24,397 bases of DNA from an uncultured Bacilli bacterium. GTDB taxonomy: Bacteria; Bacillota_I; Bacilli_A; RF39; UBA660. The translations under genes and the position numbers were made by a program. A model generated the notes under the pieces. That model made no database searches, was not told the origin of the DNA, and saw only the letters and a program-made list of their open reading frames with translations. This document shows, piece by piece, positions 14,715-22,407 of the stretch (its first letter is position 1; each line of letters begins with the position of its first letter). Where the stretch lies: contig CASRZP010000007.1 of assembly GCA_949440065.1 (NCBI GenBank), positions 1 to 24,397 on the forward strand, read 5' to 3'.

Positions 14715-16067
14715 ATGGCAAATAAAAAACAAGAAATCAAAGAAGAACAAGTAGAAAACAAGGAAAAAGTAGAGAAAGATGAAGTTTCTACTACGAAAAA
14801 AAGTGCGAAGAAAAATAGCAATCGTTTGGTGTTAGAGGTAAAAATTGAAGGAGAAGAATTTTCTAAAGCAGTAGATAAAGCTTTTGTACAAAGAAATAGA
14901 AATATTACTATTGATGGATTTAGAAAAGGAAAAGCACCTCGTTCTATTTTTGTGAAAAAGTATGGAGAAGAAACACTACGTTTTGACGCTGCTGAACAAT
15001 TGATTCAACAAGCTTATGAAAAAGTGTTAGAAGAAAATAAAGTGGTTCCTGTAGTTCAACCTAGTGTTGAGATTAAAGCACTTGATGAAAATGGTGTAAC
15101 TTATGCTTTTACGATTATTACTAAGCCAAAGGTTAGCATTAAAAAGTACACAGGACTAAATATTAAAAGAGAAAAAGTTGAAGTAACAAAAGAAGAAATT
15201 GATCATGAGTTAGGCCATTTACTAGAACAATATACTGAAGTGGCCTTGAAAGAAAATCAAGTGGTAGAAAATAAAAATATTGCCGTTATCGATTTTGAAG
15301 GATTTAAAGATGGTGTGGCGTTTGATGGAGGAAAAGGAGAAAATTACTCTTTAGAAATTGGCAGCAATACGTTTATTCCTGGATTCGAAGAACAATTAAT
15401 CGGTATGAAACAAGGGGAAGAAAAAGAATTTCCTATTACCTTCCCAGAAAATTATCCAAGTGAAGAATTAAAAGGACAAGAAGTAACCTTTAAAGTTGTG
15501 GTTCACGAAGTAAAAGAAAAAGTAACCCGTGAATTAGATGAAGATTTCTTTGAAGACTTAGCCTTAGAAGGCGTTAAAGATAAAAAATCTTTAGAAGAAG
15601 AAATCAAAGCTAATATTCTTGCACAAAAAGAGATGAATGCAGAAAATAATTATATTGATGCTATTTTAGAAGCTGTAGGAAAAGAAGTTGATGTAGATAT
15701 TCCAGAAGAAATGGTAGAAGAAGAAATTGATAGAATGATGGGACAATATGAAGAGAGAATGAAAATGCAAGGAATTTCTATGGATTTATATTACCAAATT
15801 ACTAAATCAACAGAAAAAGACCTTCGTGATAAATTAGAAAAAGAAGCTTTCTCTCATGTCCTTTATCGCTTAATGCTTGAAGAAATCATGAATTTAGAAA
15901 AAATTGAAGTATCACAAGAAGAAGCAGTAGAAGAAGCGAATAAATTAGCAGAAAAATATCAAATGAACAAAGAAGAATTCTTACAAAACTTTGGTGGACT
16001 TGATATGGTTCAATACGATTTAGAAATGCGTAAGACAATAGAATTCTTAAAAGAAAAAAATCAATAA
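14715..16067 (+). CDS. tig: Trigger factor (ribosome-associated chaperone and prolyl isomerase)
   Basis: Binds at the ribosomal exit tunnel and shields nascent chains. The 450 residues carry the ribosome-binding signature GFRKGKAPRSIF (68-79). The FKBP-type prolyl isomerase domain is at about 190-275 (VIDFEGFKDGVAFDGG, IPGFEEQLIGM), and the helical substrate-binding C-terminus follows. Compared with the family, the signature is some 25 residues late, because the protein opens with a Lys/Glu-rich extension (about 1-35). A start at the proper family position has no ribosome site, while the ATG used here has GGAGG. It is a single-gene unit with promoter and terminator. Confidence 0.95.
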   Translation: MANKKQEIKEEQVENKEKVEKDEVSTTKKSAKKNSNRLVLEVKIEGEEFSKAVDKAFVQRNRNITIDGFRKGKAPRSIFVKKYGEETLRFDAAEQLIQQAYEKVLEENKVVPVVQPSVEIKALDENGVTYAFTIITKPKVSIKKYTGLNIKREKVEVTKEEIDHELGHLLEQYTEVALKENQVVENKNIAVIDFEGFKDGVAFDGGKGENYSLEIGSNTFIPGFEEQLIGMKQGEEKEFPITFPENYPSEELKGQEVTFKVVVHEVKEKVTRELDEDFFEDLALEGVKDKKSLEEEIKANILAQKEMNAENNYIDAILEAVGKEVDVDIPEEMVEEEIDRMMGQYEERMKMQGISMDLYYQITKSTEKDLRDKLEKEAFSHVLYRLMLEEIMNLEKIEVSQEEAVEEANKLAEKYQMNKEEFLQNFGGLDMVQYDLEMRKTIEFLKEKNQ

Positions 16068-16090
16068 AAATAGGGTGATCCCTATTTTTT
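16066..16090. terminator. Bidirectional terminator between tig and yunB
   Basis: AAAAATAGGG (16066-16075), loop TGAT, CCCTATTTTT (16080-16089). The A-run before and T-run after make it functional on both strands, serving tig (plus) and the sigG operon (minus), which ends at 16101. Confidence 0.9.
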
Positions 16091-16100
16091 TTGAAATAAA

Positions 16101-16844
16101 TTATTCATTTAACGGATAAGTAAACAAATTAGAATTTTTATCTAGTCCTTTTTGATAATATGCAGGAACTTTACCTTGTAGTAACTTTATCGCAAGAGGA
16201 ACGTCCATTTCTATAGTAATATCTTTAGATAACAAAGGCATACTAATTCGTTCAGTAATATAAACTTGAATAGAAATAGTGACTAAAGCATTATTGATTC
16301 CGTATTCTTCGACTTTTGTTTTAATATTACTCTCTATATCACCGATAAATACAAACTTCATTGGAATTCTAGGCCCTAGATTAGCAAAAATACCATTATT
16401 GAGCAAAGCTCCAATGGGAATTTCACAAAATATTCCATTTTCTAAACGTTGGTTTTGATTGTTCTTATACTTATCTATTAAAAATAATTTGGTAAAGTCT
16501 CCACTATCTAAATGATTAATTTTATCTCGAATGGTTTTTGTTACTAACGATAAAACTTCATTTACCACATTTGAATTAAAATCAATTGTTTGAATATCAT
16601 CATCAATGCTCTTGGTAGTAGAAAATAATTGATTTAAATCGATATCTTTAGTAATATTTTCAATTGACACTTGATTTACTAATAAAGTTGTAAACCTTCT
16701 TGCCTCTAGTTCTATATAGTGACTCATTAAGGGATTCAATTTTTTTCCCATGATATATAAACTAATAATACAACCAAGGATGACGAGTAGTATGGTTAAG
16801 AAAAATATGTGGATTTTATGCTTTATCCTTTTCTCTTTTCTCAT
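16101..16844 (-). CDS. yunB: Sporulation protein YunB
   Basis: Protein needed for normal spore formation in Bacillus; its biochemical role is unknown. The 247 residues have an N-terminal membrane anchor (about 12-32) and an outside domain. The family stretches are visible: EIPIGALLNNGIFANLGPRI (141-160), EEYGINNALVTISIQVYI (about 177-194), and VPLAIKLLQGKVPAYY near the end. It is last in the sigG-ymxH-yunB leftward operon, 14 bases after ymxH. No ribosome site precedes the ATG, so translation probably depends on coupling to ymxH. It ends against the bidirectional terminator. Confidence 0.87.
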   Translation of the reverse strand: MRKEKRIKHKIHIFFLTILLVILGCIISLYIMGKKLNPLMSHYIELEARRFTTLLVNQVSIENITKDIDLNQLFSTTKSIDDDIQTIDFNSNVVNEVLSLVTKTIRDKINHLDSGDFTKLFLIDKYKNNQNQRLENGIFCEIPIGALLNNGIFANLGPRIPMKFVFIGDIESNIKTKVEEYGINNALVTISIQVYITERISMPLLSKDITIEMDVPLAIKLLQGKVPAYYQKGLDKNSNLFTYPLNE

Positions 16845-16858
16845 CAGTAAAAAAGATG

Positions 16859-17089
16859 CTATATAGATAATTGAACCAAGATAACATCTTCTCCTATTTT
16901 GGTAATATTATTCCAATTGATTTCCGTATCTACACCTTTACGTAGGGAAAAAATATTTTTATTTGGTTCAATGATTAAAGAAACAATACTTCCTTTTTCT
17001 TCATCAATACGAACATCGATGATGTTGCCAATATTTTTTCCATCCAGCATATTTACTATTACCTTATTTTGTAAATCTGATAATCGCAT
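16859..17089 (-). CDS. YlmC/YmxH family sporulation protein (PRC-barrel)
   Basis: A 76-residue single PRC-barrel-domain protein beginning MRLSDLQNKVIVNMLDGKNI, the hallmark of the YlmC/YmxH family found in endospore formers. The rest (IDVRIDEEKGSIVSLII, about 24-40) gives the barrel strands. Its function is unknown; family members are associated with sporulation gene clusters. GGTGG precedes the ATG. It lies 50 bases after sigG and 14 before yunB, so it is almost certainly co-transcribed with them. Confidence 0.88.
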   Translation of the reverse strand: MRLSDLQNKVIVNMLDGKNIGNIIDVRIDEEKGSIVSLIIEPNKNIFSLRKGVDTEINWNNITKIGEDVILVQLSI

Positions 17090-17139
17090 ATTACCACCTA
17101 TCCTTAATTTAATATACGCGATTATTTTATAAGGTATGA

Positions 17140-17916
17140 CTATTGCAATCTTTTCTTTAGCGTATTAATTGCATTTTTTTCTAATCTTGATACTTGTGCC
17201 TGACTAATCGTTAGTTCTTCAGCAATTTCCATTTGCGTTTTTCCCATAACGTAGCGTTGATTTAAAATTAATTGTTCTCTGGTACTTAATTCTAAAATCG
17301 CATTTTTTATGGACATTTGTGCCTCTCGATCGACGTTGGATGCACCTATATCAGCAATTTGATCGTACAAATATATTGTATCGCCACCATCATTATAAAT
17401 CGGTTCAAACATACTAACAGGATCTAGCATAGCATCCATTGCGTTTACTATGTCAAAACGACTTACTCCTAAAATATCAGCAATTTTTTCATACGATGGT
17501 TCTTTTCCTTCTTCCTTGATGATATCATCTTTAAGCTTTATAATCTGATAAGACAAATCCTTTACCGAGCGACTGATACGAATACTAGTATTATCTCGTA
17601 AATATCTTCTAATTTCTCCTAATATCATAGGAACAGCATAAGTAGAAAATTTTACTTCGTGTGATAAATCAAAATTATCAATTGCTTTAATTAAACCAAT
17701 ACATCCAACTTGAAACAAGTCGTTCATATTTTCTTTCGTATTACCAAATCGTTTTAAAATACTAAGAACTAATTTCAAATTGCCGTTGACTAAATCATCT
17801 CGAGCTAAAGAATCACCATTTTGCATTTTGGCAAAAAGTTCTCGCATTTCAAGATTAGTTAATACTTTAATGTTCGCTGTATTCACGCCAGAAATTTCAA
17901 CCTTATGGCGTGACAT
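17140..17916 (-). CDS. sigG: RNA polymerase sporulation sigma factor SigG
   Basis: Late forespore sigma factor. The 258 residues begin MSRHKVEISGVNT and contain region 2 (LVNGNLKLVLSIL at 42-54, DLFQVGCIGLIKAIDNFDL at 66-84, KFSTYAVPMILGEIRRYLRD), region 3 with VSMFEPIYNDGGD (about 167-179), and the region 4 helix-turn-helix GKTQMEIAEELTISQAQVSR (about 225-244). These read as SigG rather than SigF or SigE. AAGGAG precedes the ATG. It leads a leftward operon with ymxH and yunB. SpoIIGA and SigE, next to sigG in Bacillus, are not in this window. A candidate SigG-type promoter lies immediately upstream. Confidence 0.95.
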   Translation of the reverse strand: MSRHKVEISGVNTANIKVLTNLEMRELFAKMQNGDSLARDDLVNGNLKLVLSILKRFGNTKENMNDLFQVGCIGLIKAIDNFDLSHEVKFSTYAVPMILGEIRRYLRDNTSIRISRSVKDLSYQIIKLKDDIIKEEGKEPSYEKIADILGVSRFDIVNAMDAMLDPVSMFEPIYNDGGDTIYLYDQIADIGASNVDREAQMSIKNAILELSTREQLILNQRYVMGKTQMEIAEELTISQAQVSRLEKNAINTLKKRLQ

Positions 17917-17936
17917 AAAATTCTCCTTTCATCACC

Positions 17937-17966
17937 TATCTTGATAAAATCCGTCAAAATTTATAC
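17937..17966 (-). promoter_or_regulatory. Candidate forespore (sigma G/F type) promoter of sigG
   Basis: On the minus strand GTATA (17966-17962), 18-base spacer, CAAGATA (17943-17937), close to the SigG pattern G-A/C-ATA...CAT-N-A/C-TA, 21 bases from the ATG. No good housekeeping promoter is visible nearby. Consensus fit is by eye. Confidence 0.5.
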
Positions 17967-18053
17967 AAAAGAAAAGTTAATTTGCAATTTTAGGTTTTAG
18001 ATTTAGAAAAGTCGTTAAAAATAAAAAGAGTGTAGCAAATCTTTAGTTGATTA

Positions 18054-18062
18054 TGTTATAAT
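18054..18062 (+). promoter_or_regulatory. Extended -10 promoter of the DUF4015-yutD unit
   Basis: TGT directly followed by TATAAT (18057-18062), 22 bases before the ATG. The -35 is weak. It is divergent from the sigG promoter, with about 90 bases between the two -10 regions. Confidence 0.65.
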
Positions 18063-18083
18063 GAAAAATAGGGAAGTGAGGAA

Positions 18084-19796
18084 ATGGCAAAAGTAAAACG
18101 TAAGAAATTAAAAATTAAGAATTTTCTTCTTTTTCTTGTCATCATTGGTATATTCTTATTTGGAGGATATTCCTTGTTTATCAAAGGAGGAGTACATTTA
18201 TCTAATCCTAAGGAAGTTTTCTATTTAGCAAATAACCAAGAAAAGGTGCTTGTCTATCAAGATGAAACGATGGAACAAAGCGTAGAATTACCACGAGGAC
18301 TAAAGGTAAATGCATATACCAAAAAAGTAATAGATAAGGAAGAGAAAAGTTACCTCTTAATAGAGGTGGAAGGAAAAGAGTATTACATTGATAAAAGTTT
18401 TCTAGTGGACAATCAAGAAAAAACGGTTTTAGAAAAAGATATTTATGTAAGAACAGCACAAAACTTATATAGTGAAAGTAAAAATGGAAAATTATTGACA
18501 TTAGTGAATAAGGGAGATAAGTTAGAAGTCCTCGGTTTTGATGAGATGAAAGAAAATGGAAAGGTTAATATGTACAAAGTAAAAGCGGGCGAAACGGAAG
18601 GATACATTTATGAAAAGTATGTGCTTTCTAATCAAGAAGAGGCTCTTCTTCCTTACGATCAAGAGGGAATTTACCAAATTCATATAGAGCGAAGTAACAG
18701 TATAGGTGGTGGAAATGCCTTAAATTTAGATTATTATCCTGTGGAAAAGCCAAAATTTGAAAATAATGTGATGCCTGAGAAAGTATACGCTCTTTACTTA
18801 AACTGTGGAAGTAACGTGATTAATCGGGTGGATGAGTATATCGAATTAGCTAAGCAAAGCAAAATCAATGCTTTTGTCGTAGACATCAAAGATAACAAAA
18901 TGCCTGCTTATGACTCTGAAATCATGAGAAAATATTCAAAAAGTAATGCAGAACACGCTTATAATACAGTAGAAAATTATAAAGAGGCTATTAGTAAAAT
19001 TAAAGCAGCTGGATTTTACGTCATCGGAAGAATTACGGCCTTTAAAGATGAGTATTTTGCTATAGACCATCCAGAGTATGCTCTGCTAAATAAGAAAACA
19101 GGAGAATTATTTATCCATTCCAACACCTACTGGCCAAGTCCTTTTCAACGAGAAGTTTGGGAATTTAACGTCGAATTAGCAAAGGAAGCAGTGAAACTTT
19201 TTGGTTTTAACGAGATTCAATTTGATTATGTGCGTTTTCCTGATAAGACCGTGGCGTTAGAAAATAGTGGCACTATCGATTTTAAAAATATATATAACGA
19301 AGAAAAAGTTCAAGCTATTCAACGCTTTTTGATGTACGCTACAGATGAGATCCATCAATTGAACGCCTATGTTTCTGCTGATGTATTTGGGGAAAGTGCT
19401 CATACTTATGTTACTGCATATGGACAATATTGGCCAGCGATTAGTAATGTTGTTGATGTGATTAGTGGGATGCCATATCCTGATCATTTTAATAAATACG
19501 AGTATGGGTTTAAAGTACCAGTTTGGAGTGTTCCTTATGACATATTAAACTATTGGGGGAAAAATTTTGTTGCCAAAAGACAAGAGGAAATTCCAACACC
19601 CGCTATTGTAAGAACGTGGATACAAACGTATGACACCATTAGAGAACCATATTTGACTTATGGAGCCAAAGAAGTAGAAAATCAAATTAGAGGATTATAT
19701 GATGCTTCATTAACTGGAGGGTATATGACATGGAACTCAGGGTCAAATATTGAAAAATATCGTAGCCAGTTAGCTGCTTATAGTAAGGAGTATTAA
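18084..19796 (+). CDS. Membrane-anchored DUF4015 putative glycoside hydrolase with SH3-like region
   Basis: A 570-residue surface protein. An N-terminal membrane anchor (about 12-32) follows a Lys/Arg-rich start. Residues about 40-190 form two SH3-like modules (GLKVNAY..., KGDKLEVLGFDE), which in other envelope proteins bind cell wall. From about 230 to 565 is a TIM-barrel domain of the DUF4015 / putative glycosyl hydrolase family. Its segments are NAFVVDIKD (262-270), FYVIGRITAFKD (311-322), EIQFDYVRFP (377-386), VSADVFG (430-436) and GYMTWNSGS (546-554). Acidic residues in DIKD and FDYVRFP are the likely catalytic sites. The substrate is unknown. It shares a transcript with yutD, one base apart. 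Confidence 0.85.
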   Translation: MAKVKRKKLKIKNFLLFLVIIGIFLFGGYSLFIKGGVHLSNPKEVFYLANNQEKVLVYQDETMEQSVELPRGLKVNAYTKKVIDKEEKSYLLIEVEGKEYYIDKSFLVDNQEKTVLEKDIYVRTAQNLYSESKNGKLLTLVNKGDKLEVLGFDEMKENGKVNMYKVKAGETEGYIYEKYVLSNQEEALLPYDQEGIYQIHIERSNSIGGGNALNLDYYPVEKPKFENNVMPEKVYALYLNCGSNVINRVDEYIELAKQSKINAFVVDIKDNKMPAYDSEIMRKYSKSNAEHAYNTVENYKEAISKIKAAGFYVIGRITAFKDEYFAIDHPEYALLNKKTGELFIHSNTYWPSPFQREVWEFNVELAKEAVKLFGFNEIQFDYVRFPDKTVALENSGTIDFKNIYNEEKVQAIQRFLMYATDEIHQLNAYVSADVFGESAHTYVTAYGQYWPAISNVVDVISGMPYPDHFNKYEYGFKVPVWSVPYDILNYWGKNFVAKRQEEIPTPAIVRTWIQTYDTIREPYLTYGAKEVENQIRGLYDASLTGGYMTWNSGSNIEKYRSQLAAYSKEY

Positions 19797-19797
19797 C

Positions 19798-20070
19798 ATG
19801 ATAGAAATAGGAAATCAACAGTATCAATTAGTAAGAAATGAAAAATCTTCTTTCAATAAGGAAGAGTTTGAAGAAAAATATACAGACCATTTTCAATCTT
19901 ACGATTATATCTTTGGCGATTATGCATATGATAAATTAAGACTCAAAGGTTTTTATGAGTCAAACCACGAAAAAGCCCAAAAATTCAACGATATTAGCAC
20001 TTTGGATGAGTACATTTTACACTACTGTGCATATCAGGCAAAATATTTTTTGTTAAAAAAAGTAAAATAG
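19798..20070 (+). CDS. yutD: YutD family protein (DUF1027)
   Basis: A 90-residue cytoplasmic protein of unknown function. The family pattern is clear: opening IGNQQYQLVRNEKSSFN, then YTDHFQSYDYIFGDYAYDKLRLKGFYES (28-55), and closing ISTLDEYILHYCAYQAKYFLL (65-85). It starts one base after the preceding stop, with AAGGAG eight bases upstream inside that gene, so the two are co-translated. In Bacillus yutD lies in the same genome region as yunB and yutH, and all three families occur within 7 kb here. Confidence 0.9.
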   Translation: MIEIGNQQYQLVRNEKSSFNKEEFEEKYTDHFQSYDYIFGDYAYDKLRLKGFYESNHEKAQKFNDISTLDEYILHYCAYQAKYFLLKKVK

Positions 20071-20073
20071 TGG

Positions 20074-20101
20074 TTGAAAATACCCAAATTTATGATAAAA
20101 T
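20074..20101 (+). promoter_or_regulatory. Promoter of the second DUF1292 gene and the 606-residue gene
   Basis: TTGAAA (20074-20079), 16-base spacer, TAAAAT (20096-20101) preceded by TGA (extended -10). The ATG at 20130 follows GGAGGG. This shows the true start lies downstream of the longer open frame beginning at 20070. Confidence 0.7.
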
Positions 20102-20129
20102 GGTATATATAATAGTTATGGAGGGAAAT

Positions 20130-20423
20130 ATGAACCAGAATATAAACCAAGAAAAGAAGGTTATTAACATTATTGATTCAGAGGGAAAAAGTGAAGAGGT
20201 TGAAGTTATCTTTAGTTTTGGCTTTACCGATTTAAACAAAAAATATATTGTTTATACAAAAAATGAGCAAGATGCTAATGAAAATACGACAATTTATATT
20301 TCGGAAATTCAAGAACAACCTGAGGGAATTCCAAATTTAATTGGTATATCATCAGATGAAGAATGGACTAGAATTAAGAATTTATTGCGCGATATTTCTA
20401 AGTTAGATACCGAAAATTTATAG
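20130..20423 (+). CDS. Second DUF1292-family protein
   Basis: A 97-residue acidic protein paralogous to the DUF1292 gene at 8706. Shared landmarks are VINIIDSEGKSEE near the start, VEVIFSFGFTDLNKKYIVYT, and the closing ISSDEEWTRIKNLLRDISK. Function is unknown. Start chosen at ATG 20130 because GGAGGG lies just upstream and a promoter sits between it and the preceding gene. It is followed 16 bases later by the 606-residue gene on the same transcript, which makes this copy distinct from the ruvX-linked one. Confidence 0.75.
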   Translation: MNQNINQEKKVINIIDSEGKSEEVEVIFSFGFTDLNKKYIVYTKNEQDANENTTIYISEIQEQPEGIPNLIGISSDEEWTRIKNLLRDISKLDTENL

Positions 20424-20439
20424 AAAGGGATGATGAAAA

Positions 20440-22260
20440 ATGTTGGATGCAACAGAGTTAATGAAAGAAGATCGTCTTGAATTATTACAAACATTTACAG
20501 ATGGTCTTGATGATTGCAAAAAGGTAGTTGAATCTTCTATCGTTAAAATTTCCAAAAATAGTCTTAGTGTGTTAAACAAATTCTTAAAGAAAATGATTAA
20601 GATATCTGATACTATTGAAAAAGATATTTTACCATCATCACAATATGATGAGAAATTTAAAATGGTTGCTTTAGAAGATAATGAAAAATTGAGAGAAATT
20701 TTACAACAGGCAGAAGAATTGTTTCAAAAAGCACAATCATTTTATCGTGAAAATGACATGAATAAATATATTAACAAAAGTGTCAAAAAACTAAAATTAC
20801 CTACATTAATTGTGTCAAAAACGAAAGATATGTTTTCTAAAATTGGTTTAAGAAAACCTCAAACTAAAGATGCAAAGGTAGAAAAAGAAGAAAAAAGTGT
20901 TGGCAATGAAAGAGAACAATTGGCTAGAGACTTAGAAGCACAAGCTTTTGAAGCAAAGGCAGAAGAGGCATTAAAAGGTATTACTGCTGACCCTGATCAA
21001 GACGTAAAAGCAGAGGTTAGTGATGCAATACAACAAATCCAATCTGGTCAAACTACGCCAAAAACTGTGACTTCAATCGAAGTTACTCCTGTTCGAGAAA
21101 CAGAAGAAGAAATGCAACAACGCCTTAATAATTTAATGCCAGGTAGTAAAAGTGGCAGGAAAGTACCAACACCTAATAAAAATAAATCTGATAGAAGTGT
21201 TGATGATATCTTAAAAATGATACGTACTTCTCCTAAAGGACAAACGTCTTCTACAAAAGCGAACGATCCTTTGAAATCAATTGAAAAACCTACAACGACA
21301 AAATTGACAACAGATCCTATTTCACAGGAATCTAAAGAACAACCAAGAGTAAATTCACTTTATGATGCAATGATGGCTAATCTTAAAAAAATGGGTGAAG
21401 CTCCTGAGCTACCTGAGTCTGGGAAGAGTAGCTATCAAGAAAATGAAGCAGATTTACATGTACCTCGTTTTATTCATCATGTTGATGAAGCAGAATATGA
21501 ATTAAGTTCGGTGGAAGAAGAAAAACCAGATATGGATATTCCTTTTGAAAAAGTAGAAATTCATGATGGTGAAGAGAGTGTTGAAAAAACACAAAATAAA
21601 GACGAAAATGAGTCTAGTAATATAAGTAGAAAGTTGGATAAATGGCGTATGATGAAACAAAAGATTTCTGATTCTGGTTCCTTTATAGAAGAACAAATGA
21701 GAAAAGATCCTATGGATAATTTTGTAAAATCTGGTGGTGCGCAATTAATAACTGGGGCATATGAACAAGATGCTGAAAAGAATGCTGAACTCGAAAAAGA
21801 GTTAACAGAGGCTTTAGCAAGTATTGAAGCAACATTAAATGATGAGGAATTAACCGATGAAGCCCGTAAGACGCTAGAATCAGCATCTATTTCTGCAAAA
21901 GAAGCACTTAATAGTAGAAAAAAAGCAGATGATTTAGGTTCCGCTTCTCAACATATTACAATACAAGCAAATGCTACAGCTGCTGAATTAGCAAGATTAA
22001 GAGAAGAATGTGATGCCAAGATGGAAGAGCTAAAAAAATTTGCTGCTAATATATCTGCAGTAGCTGAGAGGGTAAAAATCGAGCAAAAAGCTCGTCAAAC
22101 TGTATACACAAATGATTTAACTGCAAGAAATAATAGTATTAAAGAATATGAAGAAGAATTACGTGCATTACGCGCTAAAAGAGCAGCATTAGAGAAAGCA
22201 ACTGATCAGGCAAAAGAAACTTACGATAAATTCTCTGCAGCAAACGGAATAAAAAAATAA
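20440..22260 (+). CDS. Unrecognised 606-residue helical protein with disordered middle
   Basis: I do not recognise this protein. Residues 1-130 are amphipathic helices (LLQTFTDGLDDCKKVVESSI, EKLREILQQAEELFQKAQSF). About 130-430 is low-complexity and highly charged, rich in Lys, Glu, Ser and Thr, with isolated conserved-looking islands (SVDDILKMIR at about 251-260, RVNSLYDAMMANLKKM at about 302-317, LHVPRFIHHVDE at about 342-353). About 440-606 is long coiled coil (ELEKELTEALASIEATL, KEYEEELRALRAKRAALEKA). There is no signal peptide or membrane segment, and cysteines are rare. AAAGGG lies 10 bases before the ATG. It is co-transcribed with a DUF1292 paralogue and ends at a strong terminator. 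A scaffold or cytoskeletal role is possible but unproven. Confidence 0.8.
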   Translation: MLDATELMKEDRLELLQTFTDGLDDCKKVVESSIVKISKNSLSVLNKFLKKMIKISDTIEKDILPSSQYDEKFKMVALEDNEKLREILQQAEELFQKAQSFYRENDMNKYINKSVKKLKLPTLIVSKTKDMFSKIGLRKPQTKDAKVEKEEKSVGNEREQLARDLEAQAFEAKAEEALKGITADPDQDVKAEVSDAIQQIQSGQTTPKTVTSIEVTPVRETEEEMQQRLNNLMPGSKSGRKVPTPNKNKSDRSVDDILKMIRTSPKGQTSSTKANDPLKSIEKPTTTKLTTDPISQESKEQPRVNSLYDAMMANLKKMGEAPELPESGKSSYQENEADLHVPRFIHHVDEAEYELSSVEEEKPDMDIPFEKVEIHDGEESVEKTQNKDENESSNISRKLDKWRMMKQKISDSGSFIEEQMRKDPMDNFVKSGGAQLITGAYEQDAEKNAELEKELTEALASIEATLNDEELTDEARKTLESASISAKEALNSRKKADDLGSASQHITIQANATAAELARLREECDAKMEELKKFAANISAVAERVKIEQKARQTVYTNDLTARNNSIKEYEEELRALRAKRAALEKATDQAKETYDKFSAANGIKK

Positions 22261-22280
22261 TGAATTAATAATATCAGAAG

Positions 22281-22311
22281 AGATATGATAAATAATTTCA
22301 TATCTTTTTTT
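22281..22311 (+). terminator. Terminator after the 606-residue gene
   Basis: AGATATGA (22281-22288), 9-base loop, TCATATCT (22298-22305), then a T-run to 22311. A perfect 8-bp stem. Confidence 0.85.
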
Positions 22312-22364
22312 ATTGTTCAATGGTTAATATGGTTTTATTGCCTTGATGTTTAGCTTAGGAACTA

Positions 22365-22392
22365 TCATATTTATTTTCCTTCCTCATAGAAT
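22365..22392 (+). promoter_or_regulatory. Candidate sigma-E-type promoter of the yutH-like gene
   Basis: TCATATT (22365-22371), 13-base spacer, CATAGAAT (22385-22392). This fits the Bacillus sigma-E pattern KMATATT...CATACA-N-T with one mismatch. The predicted start would fall at or inside the GAGGTG ribosome site, leaving a very short leader, which counts against it. Confidence 0.4.
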
Positions 22393-22407
22393 TTACTGAG
22401 GTGCGAA

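Noticed and set aside
16899..17132. Plus-strand open frame across ymxH
   Set aside because: Antisense to a conserved PRC-barrel gene with a good ribosome site.
18208..18501. Minus-strand open frames inside the DUF4015 gene (also near 19257-19487)
   Set aside because: Aromatic-rich products typical of reverse-complement AT-rich coding sequence, with no ribosome site.
20070..20129. N-terminal extension of the second DUF1292 gene
   Set aside because: A promoter lies within it and the ATG at 20130 has the strong ribosome site.
21502..21744. Minus-strand open frame inside the 606-residue gene
   Set aside because: Phe/Ile-rich shadow of Glu/Lys-rich coding sequence; no start signals.
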